Under the pieces are notes generated by a model. The model was given only the letters and a program-made list of their open reading frames with translations, did no database searches and was not told where the DNA came from. A program made the position numbers and the translations under genes. Below are positions 6,834 through 13,504 of a stretch of 41,604 nucleotides of DNA, one piece after another; within the stretch, counting starts at the first letter, position 1, and every line of letters begins with the position of its first letter. Origin of the DNA: Terriglobia bacterium. GTDB lineage: Bacteria; Acidobacteriota; Terriglobia; UBA7540. Location: contig JASHON010000144.1 in assembly GCA_030041095.1 (NCBI GenBank), positions 1-41,604 on the forward strand. Reading direction: 5' to 3'.

Positions 6834-8651
6834 TTAATCGCCACGGGATGCCTGCAGCGCACAGGCGTCCCATGCAGACTGGATCGCTGCGAGTTCCCGG
6901 TCTGCCTCTTCGCACACCGCTGTGGCTGACGATGGGCTGCCGCTTTCAGGAGTCCCAGCTTTCTTCGCCGCGACGGCGCGGTCAAGAGCGCTGAGAACCG
7001 ATTTGCGCGCCTGCTCAGCGTGCTGGTCGAGCGCACGCAGGTAGCGGCTGACACTGTCACTCAGGCGCTCGCGCAAATCAGCCATCAGCCTTCCCGCGTG
7101 ACGATGGAGTTCATCAATGCAGGCGTCGTGCAGTCTGCCCTCGAGATATCGGAAGAACAACGTGCCGGGCAGAAGGAGAGGAAACTGTCCCAGGCCCCAC
7201 GTGGTCAGGCGTTCGAGCCGCAGTCCGAATCTCGATTCTACTTTCAGGTGATCGGGAAGTGGAGATGCCGTCCAGGCGAATCCGAATTCCTCCGTGGCAG
7301 CCTGCTGGATTTGCCGGATGGTCTCAGCAGCTTCGCTCGAAAAGCGCGAGGTCAGCCGCTGGAACTCTTCGCCAATCCTTTTCTCTTCCTTGGCCTTCCA
7401 GTCTTCCGAGACCATCACGATTCTGCCGGCGAGTTCCTCTTCCAGCATTTTCACGTGCCCCTTCCTGGAGCGCTGCCGATTCTGCCGATGTGCCTGAATC
7501 ATTACTTTGCTGAGGCGCAGCTCTTCAGCCTGAGCGAATTCGTTCAATTCCTTTTCAAGACGGCTTTCGAGCGTCCTGACCTCGCCCCGCAGGATGTATT
7601 GTGCTTCGTGGTGACGCCGGTCGAGGGCCTCCCACGCATTCCGGATCCTGCCGATCTTTTCTTCGATGGCGGAGGTGCTGAGCGTGAGGGCACGCCGCTC
7701 GAGTTCGAACGCCAGTAACTGGCTTCGAATGATTCGTCGGAGGGAAGCGCAGGTGGCACGGACCAGCAACTCCTTGCCGTGGGAAGCCAGGAAGCTCGAG
7801 AGAGTTGCCATCAGGTCCGGAAGTCCGCTCGCTTCAGGCGAAGGCCCTTCTGGGGCTCGGCTATCGGCCAGGCCCTGACGTGCGGAGACCGCGAACAGAC
7901 GCAGGTCGCTCGTGGCAATTTGTTCTCGAATTGCGCCGCCAGCAAACTCCATGATCTCCTCTCGCTCACCTGCAGAAACTTGATCCACTTTGTTAAACAC
8001 AAAAAATATTTTGTCGACGTACGCGCGAAGATGACGAAGGAAATCAAGCTCAGACTGGCTCAGCGGCGATTCCGGGGAAAAGACGAAGATCGCAGCGTCC
8101 GAGCGGGGTACGAAGTCATAAGCAATACGGGTGTTGTGCTCGAAAATTGAGCCAATTCCGGGCGTGTCCACCAGGCAAAGACCGTCGCGCAAGAGGTCGG
8201 CGGGATAGAGCACTTCAACCTCAGCCACCTGTTTCTTGTTCTTCGCATTTCCCTTTTCGGTGACGTAGAGCGGAAGGTCACCCATTCCGATCTCGCAAGT
8301 CGAGTTGTCGAGAAATTTAACGTGAACCTTGGGCGTGGCGCCATATCGGACGATGGTCACAATCGAAGTGAGCGGCAAGACTCCGGTGGGCAACAGGCTC
8401 GTGCCTACGAAGGCGTTCAGCAAGCTGGTTTTCCCGCGCTTGAATTGGCCGAGGAAGACCAAATAGAAGCGGCTTTCGAGAAATTTGTGGCGCAGAGACT
8501 CCAGCTCTTGGATCGTTTCCGGCGATTGGAAAATGTCCGGGTTCGCGTCGAGGCGATCCATGATCTTTACGACCACTTCCTGCAGGCTGGCCGGATGAGT
8601 CAACGTCATTCGAACGTGATCGGGCGGAAAGGACTTCGTTTCAGGCGTCAT
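6834..8651 (-). CDS. Dynamin-like GTPase 3
   Basis: This 605-residue protein is closely similar in layout to GTPase 2. G1 is GQFKRGKT (68-75), the switch segment is LLPTGVLPLTSIVT, G3 is DTPGIG (from 162) and G4 is NKVD (220-223). The region after ~300 is charged coiled coil. A hydrophobic patch near 486-510 (LGQFPLLLPGTLFF) could insert into membrane. It is the terminal gene of the six-gene reverse-strand operon under riboswitch 2 and starts 3 bp after the P-loop ATPase stop. A long open frame on the opposite strand is a coding shadow. Confidence 0.86.
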   Translation of the reverse strand: MTPETKSFPPDHVRMTLTHPASLQEVVVKIMDRLDANPDIFQSPETIQELESLRHKFLESRFYLVFLGQFKRGKTSLLNAFVGTSLLPTGVLPLTSIVTIVRYGATPKVHVKFLDNSTCEIGMGDLPLYVTEKGNAKNKKQVAEVEVLYPADLLRDGLCLVDTPGIGSIFEHNTRIAYDFVPRSDAAIFVFSPESPLSQSELDFLRHLRAYVDKIFFVFNKVDQVSAGEREEIMEFAGGAIREQIATSDLRLFAVSARQGLADSRAPEGPSPEASGLPDLMATLSSFLASHGKELLVRATCASLRRIIRSQLLAFELERRALTLSTSAIEEKIGRIRNAWEALDRRHHEAQYILRGEVRTLESRLEKELNEFAQAEELRLSKVMIQAHRQNRQRSRKGHVKMLEEELAGRIVMVSEDWKAKEEKRIGEEFQRLTSRFSSEAAETIRQIQQAATEEFGFAWTASPLPDHLKVESRFGLRLERLTTWGLGQFPLLLPGTLFFRYLEGRLHDACIDELHRHAGRLMADLRERLSDSVSRYLRALDQHAEQARKSVLSALDRAVAAKKAGTPESGSPSSATAVCEEADRELAAIQSAWDACALQASRGD

Positions 8652-8654
8652 GGC

Positions 8655-9515
8655 TCAGACAGGGCTCCGTTTCCGATCATTCGAGTTGCGGCTGCTGATC
8701 AAACAATCGATATACACAAGCTTTGTCTTGATTCGGCATCCGTACTGATATCGCGGGTCCGACGCAAGCGAGCACATCTTCACAATAGCGCCCGGGACGC
8801 AGCGGCTAAGCTCCGGAACCTGTTCTCTGAATTCCTTCAGATCCAGGCTCGCGAGCCTGAAGCGTTCGATACAATCCTCAAGCAGAGCCTGCGCAGCACT
8901 CAGCGGCAGCGGACCGAGGCGAAGTTGCTCGCTTTCCCCCCAATAGAAAAAGTGGCTCGCCATCATGACCGCAGTCTGGGGCTCTTCCTCGGTAGGTATC
9001 AGGCAAACGGGTGTCTGGCGCATCCAGAAGAGTTCCTTGACAACCCGTGCCATGGCAGAGGTCAGACGAGGGCAGTGGTCAAGAAAGACGCGGCAACCGG
9101 CGCCCTCCACGGCACGATAGAGGGTCCCTCTCATCCGGCTTGTCGAAAGCCGTTTCAGCCATGGCTCGAATGTTATCTTGGAAACTCCTGCCAGGTGAAG
9201 CTCGCGCCTCAAACTCGGCTCCTCCGTCTCATACAGAGCGCGGATGAGGCGCCGCAACAAGTCCTGCAGGTCTTTAACGGTCCCGATGTAAAGGCAACGG
9301 CGGCGGATGGCCGGTGGCAATTCAGCGAGGACCTTTCTCACAAGCGCCGTCTTGCCCACGCCAAGCGGGCCGGTGATCATGAAGCTCTTCTCGCGGAGAA
9401 TCGCATTGCGCAGGAGATCGCATTCTTTTTCCCGGCCAACGAAGAACTCGTCGCTGCCGGCCGGCAGGCCAAAAGGAGACTCGCCGCCCGATCGAGGACT
9501 ATGGTTATTGACGCG
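8655..9515 (-). CDS. P-loop ATPase (AAA/STAND-like)
   Basis: This soluble ATPase of about 286 residues begins MRVNNHSPRSGG. I chose the ATG at 9515 because GGGAAG precedes it; an upstream in-frame start would overlap the zinc-ribbon gene further. The DEFFVGREKECDLLRNAI segment and Walker A GPLGVGKT resemble the start of AAA_16/ORC-like NTPases, and VFLDHC is a candidate Walker B. The C-terminal part has no motif I know. Its place between a HEAT protein and a dynamin suggests a loader or regulator in the same assembly, which is inference only. Confidence 0.7.
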   Translation of the reverse strand, partial: RVNNHSPRSGGESPFGLPAGSDEFFVGREKECDLLRNAILREKSFMITGPLGVGKTALVRKVLAELPPAIRRRCLYIGTVKDLQDLLRRLIRALYETEEPSLRRELHLAGVSKITFEPWLKRLSTSRMRGTLYRAVEGAGCRVFLDHCPRLTSAMARVVKELFWMRQTPVCLIPTEEEPQTAVMMASHFFYWGESEQLRLGPLPLSAAQALLEDCIERFRLASLDLKEFREQVPELSRCVPGAIVKMCSLASDPRYQYGCRIKTKLVYIDCLISSRNSNDRKRSPV

Positions 9516-9894
9516 CATGTCTTCCCAACAGGCCAAGAGCGTGTCTCGCGGCGATTCTAACGCGGAGAGCGCCCTCACGGCTTAAGCGATCGAGACACGG
9601 AGCGGCTGCTTCATCACCGAGAGCACCGAGTGCCTTTACCGCGGCCTCCTGCAGGTATGGGTCTTCTGTGCGAGTGGCCGTTTCGATCAGAGCGGGGACC
9701 GCGGCCTTTGACTGAAGTTCCCCTAAAATCGTCGCGGCTCGCAGCGGTACGGTCGGTTCGGGATGTCGGAGCGCCCGGATCAGTTTCAGCTCGTACGATT
9801 CCCCGGCAAAATCTCGAATATCCGCTCCACACGCGGGACACATTTCTGCATGACCGGCGATTTCCGCCCAACATGAAGGGCAGTAATAAATCAT
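9505..9894 (-). CDS. Zinc-ribbon plus HEAT-repeat small protein
   Basis: This 129-residue protein has an N-terminal zinc ribbon with C5, C8, C19 and C22 (YYCPSC...MCPACG). It is followed by HEAT-like helical repeats (PTVPLRAATILGELQSKAAVPALIETA, DPYLQEAAVKALGALGDEAAAPCL, LRVRIAARHALGLLG). HEAT arrays are protein-binding scaffolds. The ATG at 9894 has GGCGGAG just upstream. Its 3' end overlaps the start of the ATPase gene by about 11 bases. It is probably a scaffold subunit of the GTPase system; the partner is not known. Confidence 0.78.
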   Translation of the reverse strand: MIYYCPSCWAEIAGHAEMCPACGADIRDFAGESYELKLIRALRHPEPTVPLRAATILGELQSKAAVPALIETATRTEDPYLQEAAVKALGALGDEAAAPCLDRLSREGALRVRIAARHALGLLGRHARQ

Positions 9895-9921
9895 ATCTCC
9901 GCCTTCAAGAAGCGAAATCCC

Positions 9922-11163
9922 CTACCGCACCCGAAAGACGACGATCGAACCCGCGCACATCAGGACCGCCGCACAAGTAAACGCTACCACAGGGGAAATC
10001 GCCGTCCAGAGCGTTCCCACAAGAACGCTGGCTACCAAATCCGCCACACCATTGACGCTTGCGAGCACTCCATACGCGGTGCCGCGTGCTTTGTCCTCGT
10101 CTACCAGATCGGCCGTGAGCACGCCTTCCAGTGCGTCCACCACCGCAATTGAAAAGCCGCTTGCTCCGAAGAGACACAAAAGGGGAAAAATGTCCCTAAG
10201 CTTCCACCAAAAAGCGGCGCCAAAGCCAATTGCCGCCACTCCCCCCGCAAAATAACCGATTGAAAGGAGGCCGCGTCTTCCCCAACGATCCGAAAGCGCG
10301 CCCACAGGATACGAACAGGCGGCATAAGTCACGTTGTGGCCAACGTAGAGCAGTGCAGCAATCTGGGTTGCGCGTTCAAGACCTTGATTCGGCGCGAGCA
10401 ACTCGGTGGCCGCCAGAATCATGAGGGTGCGCGCAAAATCCCCCATGCCAAAGATTCCAACACCTGACAGGAACCTCCGGAATGAGCGTGGCAGACCGGC
10501 AATGGCTGTCCAGAGCTCAGTCTGGCTCGGATTGTGGCGGGTTTCGGAGATGAGGGATGCGAAAGTGATCCCGGCGCCCAAGCCTGGAACAAGTGTTAGC
10601 AGGAAAACGACGCGAAATGGCCCGGACGGCGCCGCCATTCGCGGGTGAAGGTAAGCGAGCACCCAGACTCCGACGACGGGGCCAATAATAGCGCCCACCG
10701 TATCGCCGGCGCGATGAAATCCGAACACCTTCCCGCGAGCGTCGGAGGGCACTGAACTGGCGAGCAGCGCATCGCGCAGCGGACCTCGAACTCCTCTTCC
10801 GAACCATGCCAGCATGCGCCCCACCAACAGCAGCGGCCATCCGTGGGCGAGCGCAAAGAGCGATTTGGATACTCCTGTCAGGAAATAACCGCCCGCCGCC
10901 AGACCTTTTCGATGACCTAAGCGGTCCGAATACCAGCCGGAGAGAAGCTTCGCGAAACTCGACGTGGAATCGGCGATACCCTCAATCGCGCCCAAGACGG
11001 CGGGGGAAATGCCGAGCACCGCGAAGAAGCCCGGGAGCACGGCGGTCGCCATCTCATGGGAAGCGTCCGAGAGAAGGCTCGTGAGTCCCATTCCCACGAC
11101 ATTGGGGGTGAGCCATGGAGCTTGGGCTGAAGCGTTCACATCAGTCCGCTGAAGTTCGCTCAA
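9922..11163 (-). CDS. MFS transporter
   Basis: This 413-residue major facilitator has about twelve hydrophobic segments. Early motifs are LTSLLSDASHEMATAVLPGFF and the loop motif GWYSDRLGHRKG, the family's loop 2-3 signature; a second-half loop reads GALSDRWGRRGLL. The substrate cannot be told from sequence. It starts at TTG, overlapping the HEAT gene stop as TTGA, with GAGGGG suitably placed upstream. It is the only obvious secondary transporter behind a fluoride riboswitch in this window, and no CrcB/Fluc or CLC-F gene is present, so a role in fluoride or acid efflux is a hypothesis worth testing. Confidence 0.85.
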   Translation of the reverse strand: MSELQRTDVNASAQAPWLTPNVVGMGLTSLLSDASHEMATAVLPGFFAVLGISPAVLGAIEGIADSTSSFAKLLSGWYSDRLGHRKGLAAGGYFLTGVSKSLFALAHGWPLLLVGRMLAWFGRGVRGPLRDALLASSVPSDARGKVFGFHRAGDTVGAIIGPVVGVWVLAYLHPRMAAPSGPFRVVFLLTLVPGLGAGITFASLISETRHNPSQTELWTAIAGLPRSFRRFLSGVGIFGMGDFARTLMILAATELLAPNQGLERATQIAALLYVGHNVTYAACSYPVGALSDRWGRRGLLSIGYFAGGVAAIGFGAAFWWKLRDIFPLLCLFGASGFSIAVVDALEGVLTADLVDEDKARGTAYGVLASVNGVADLVASVLVGTLWTAISPVVAFTCAAVLMCAGSIVVFRVR

Positions 11164-12128
11164 CGATTCGCCCCTCGGGCGCTTGTACCCTTGCGGACAA
11201 CGCGCATGAGGATTGACAGCGTCGTTTCGTGCGGCCAGAAATCCTCAGATTCCCTCATGAGGCGCCGTCGTTGAATTGCCTCCTCGACCACTTCAGGACC
11301 AACTTCGAAATGGGAGATCAACAACTCTTCGCAATCGGCTCGCACTGCCTGGCTCTGCGAAGAGGGGAGGAGCTCGATGGCGGCACGAAACGCTTTTCGC
11401 CGTTGACCGATACTACCCTTTGTGAGCAAGAGCCGGGCAGCATTGAGCTGGACAGCTTCGTTGGGATCGTCGAGGAGATCGTCCAGGTTTCCGATACTTT
11501 CGGGCGGCGCCAGCTCGTAAAGAATTTGCAGGATCCTGGCTCTGCGCCGCTGGCTCGCTCCGCCCTCGCGGCCGTACCGAGTATGTCTCTCTCTCAGAGA
11601 GTCAAGAAGGACTGGAATTCCGATGCTGCCACAGGCGAGAATTGCGCGGCTGGCGGCTTCCGCAACAAAGTCGTCTTCTAACCAATAAATAAGGGAAGGG
11701 ACAGATCGGGGGTCTTTAAGCTTTTCGAGCGCCTCCGCGACGCCCAACAAGGGCTTCTGGTCCAGGAGCTTCAAGAGAGTAGTGCGGACTCGTGGATCAT
11801 CCGGAAAATCCGCCAAAGCAGAGGCCGCTCGGCTCACGACACTCTCTTCTCCCAGTCGGACCGCTGGGTCCGCGATGCCTGCCAGTTGTTCTTTCGCTGC
11901 CTCGATCAAAGCGTTGAGTGCGTCGGCTCCCTTCAGCGTGGAAAGCCCTTCCACCGCCAATAACCTGGCCTGCGGCAAGCTTGACGGCTTCGAGGAGCGG
12001 AGAAACCCTGCGAGCAACGGCACGGCTGCTTTTCCTTCGCCGATCAACGCGACAAGCGCCTGATCACACTGGCTAGGGTCACTCAGTTGTTCAATCAGCG
12101 TTTCAACTCGCTTTTTCACTTCGGCCAT
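11160..12128 (-). CDS. HEAT-repeat protein
   Basis: This 322-residue all-helical protein is built from HEAT-type repeats (for example AVPLLAGFLRSSKP, DALNALIEAAKE, DPRSVPSLIYWLEDDFVAEAASRAIL, NAARLLL). No catalytic motif or signal peptide is visible. Its ATG abuts the stop of the coiled-coil gene with no spacer, and its own stop overlaps the MFS start, so the group is tightly translationally coupled. A scaffold role beside the membrane GTPase is likely. Confidence 0.75.
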   Translation of the reverse strand: MAEVKKRVETLIEQLSDPSQCDQALVALIGEGKAAVPLLAGFLRSSKPSSLPQARLLAVEGLSTLKGADALNALIEAAKEQLAGIADPAVRLGEESVVSRAASALADFPDDPRVRTTLLKLLDQKPLLGVAEALEKLKDPRSVPSLIYWLEDDFVAEAASRAILACGSIGIPVLLDSLRERHTRYGREGGASQRRRARILQILYELAPPESIGNLDDLLDDPNEAVQLNAARLLLTKGSIGQRRKAFRAAIELLPSSQSQAVRADCEELLISHFEVGPEVVEEAIQRRRLMRESEDFWPHETTLSILMRVVRKGTSARGANR

Positions 12129-12599
12129 TCAACTCTCGCCTCTTGTTGAGTCCGAATCGCGTAGGAAAGCGTCTGGAATGTTTCTGCCGAGAGCGATTGC
12201 GATTTCATCCACCAGCCGTTTGCAGTCTTTCGCAAGCTCGGAGATGTACGTGACGTCTTCGTTCGGCGCATGATCAAGCACCGTGTCGAGAAAATGCAGC
12301 CTCTCCTTCATCAATGCCAGCAAGGATTCGGCTTCAAGCCTGCCGTCCTGTTGGATACGCTGCAACTTCAGGCTGCTGGCTGCGGCCGCAATCCTGGAGC
12401 GCAGCCGTCCGGTCAACCTCTGAACAAGTTCCGCTTTGTCCTGCGGGAGAGGGCGGCGCCGCGCAAGGACCGAGTCAAAAGGACGAAACAACTCATTCAG
12501 GCGCATGGCTGATGCCTCTACCGTTCGAAGCGCATTTGCGACTGCCCGTTTTATATCTGATGGCGCTCCCAATAACGTGGTTCCTGGTTCTTCGTTCAT
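12129..12599 (-). CDS. Small helical protein, first gene of the riboswitch-2 operon
   Basis: This is an unrecognised 156-residue protein, highly charged and helical (RLRSRIAAAASSLKLQRIQQDGRLEAESLLALMKERLHFLD), probably coiled coil. The start MNEEPG at 12599 is preferred to upstream ATGs because GGGAGGA stands 8 bases before it and the upstream extension is Pro/Arg-rich and unlike the rest. No signal peptide or membrane segment is seen. It is the first of six tightly packed genes ending in GTPase 3. Confidence 0.6.
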   Translation of the reverse strand: MNEEPGTTLLGAPSDIKRAVANALRTVEASAMRLNELFRPFDSVLARRRPLPQDKAELVQRLTGRLRSRIAAAASSLKLQRIQQDGRLEAESLLALMKERLHFLDTVLDHAPNEDVTYISELAKDCKRLVDEIAIALGRNIPDAFLRDSDSTRGES

Positions 12600-12814
12600 A
12601 CCAGCGTTCCTCCCAATTTCATCAGCGTCGGAGACCCTGATGTGAACCGGCGGTCGCGCGCATACAAGCGGGGTTGGAACTGCAGTCGGGGAAAAGCACA
12701 GGGAGTGGCAGGAAACGAAGCGTCGGCTGAATCGCGGCGACAAACACGAGGTTCCATCTGAGCCTCCACAATCTCGGCTGGCAGGCCATAAAGACGAGCG
12801 CCAGCCAACTCAAT
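12600..12814 (-). promoter_or_regulatory. Leader between riboswitch 2 and the first gene
   Basis: This is about 215 bp of untranslated leader. The only structure I see is a 7-bp hairpin, GGCTGGC (12776-12782) with GCCAGCC (12800-12806), placed directly after the aptamer where an expression platform is expected. It lacks a U-run, so ordinary intrinsic termination is not supported. Confidence 0.35.
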
Positions 12815-12868
12815 GCAGGGGTCATTACCTCGCGACCGCGAAGAAACTGTTAGGCGAACCCCATCGCC
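12815..12868 (-). promoter_or_regulatory. Fluoride (crcB-type) riboswitch 2
   Basis: Read on the reverse strand, the sequence opens with GGCGATGGGGTTCGCC and closes with TAATGACCCCTGC. P1 is GGCG/CGCC. The loop GGGGT pairs with ACCCC, a compensated change from the GGAGT/ACTCC pair of the sister copies, and the P3 arm CGCG..CGCG lies between. The covariation makes this one of the best-supported copies. It controls the six-gene operon from the coiled-coil protein to GTPase 3. Confidence 0.85.
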
Positions 12869-12905
12869 TGTGCGATTATTTCGCACACGCAGTCAGCGTC
12901 AGGCC
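12869..12905 (-). promoter_or_regulatory. Promoter with a perfect dyad, before riboswitch 2
   Basis: On the reverse strand CTGACG and ATAATC are separated by 17 bp and would start transcription at the first base of the aptamer. The -10 lies inside TGTGCGA-N5-TCGCACA (12869-12887), a perfect 7-bp dyad. Such a placement suits a repressor operator, adding DNA-level control to the riboswitch. Confidence 0.45.
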
Positions 12906-13041
12906 GATTCTGAACTTCAGGTTTGGGTCCAGGCCAGACGCAATGTAAACAAGGCACGCACTTTCAAACGTCGGGCTAATCTGAGAAGCTGTCTCGCCAG
13001 GCTCCAGTGTTGGCACGCCCGCGAAACCCACTCACGCACGC

Positions 13042-13326
13042 TTAACTCACCACGCGCTCCAGTGTGTACGTCGTTTCTCCGTTACGCGCGGCTGAATGGC
13101 ATGTGACCTTCCAACGCCTTCCATTCAAACTGTAGACATCCGCGTAAGAATCGTAGAAACCTTGCAGCGTGACCACATGCAGTACACTTCCGGTTGCGGC
13201 GTCAATCCCCACCTCGCGATAGTGGCCTTCGATGCGTATGGCCGTCAAGACATGCTCAGGCAGCTCCACCTCGTTAGGCCAGCCGTTCCTGTCCCTGAAG
13301 ATGAGCGTCTGAGATGAAATGTTCAT
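13042..13326 (-). CDS. Small hypothetical protein (94 aa)
   Basis: This unrecognised protein reads MNISSQTLIFRDRNGWPNEVELPEHVL and then alternating strands to TTYTLERVVS, suggesting a small beta-rich fold. It has no signal peptide, no Cys cluster and no known motif. It follows the fused dynamin gene by 178 bp on the same strand, so it may be the last gene of the riboswitch-3 transcript or have its own promoter. The ribosome-binding site is weak (GGTGA). A genuine gene is likelier than not, from its coherent composition and lack of a competing frame. Confidence 0.5.
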   Translation of the reverse strand: MNISSQTLIFRDRNGWPNEVELPEHVLTAIRIEGHYREVGIDAATGSVLHVVTLQGFYDSYADVYSLNGRRWKVTCHSAARNGETTYTLERVVS

Positions 13327-13504
13327 ACGTCATTCACCGCATTTGTCTCTGATGCAGTGACCACAAATTAGGCTGGCCATTTTGCCCAATGGAGAGCACC
13401 TACATCGCGCGCTTGGCGACACATGCGAGCCTTGGAGCTCCCATGCATATCAGCACCATTTGGAATGCCGCGAGAAACACGGCCTGGATGTTTGATCTCG
13501 ACTT

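Noticed and set aside
7020-7718. Forward-strand open frame opposite GTPase 3
   Set aside because: It lies wholly antisense to the helical region of a confirmed GTPase gene and shows no family motif.
8322-9560. Long forward-strand open frame (412 codons)
   Set aside because: It is antisense to GTPase 3 and the P-loop ATPase, both of which have clear motifs; the composition is that of a coding shadow.
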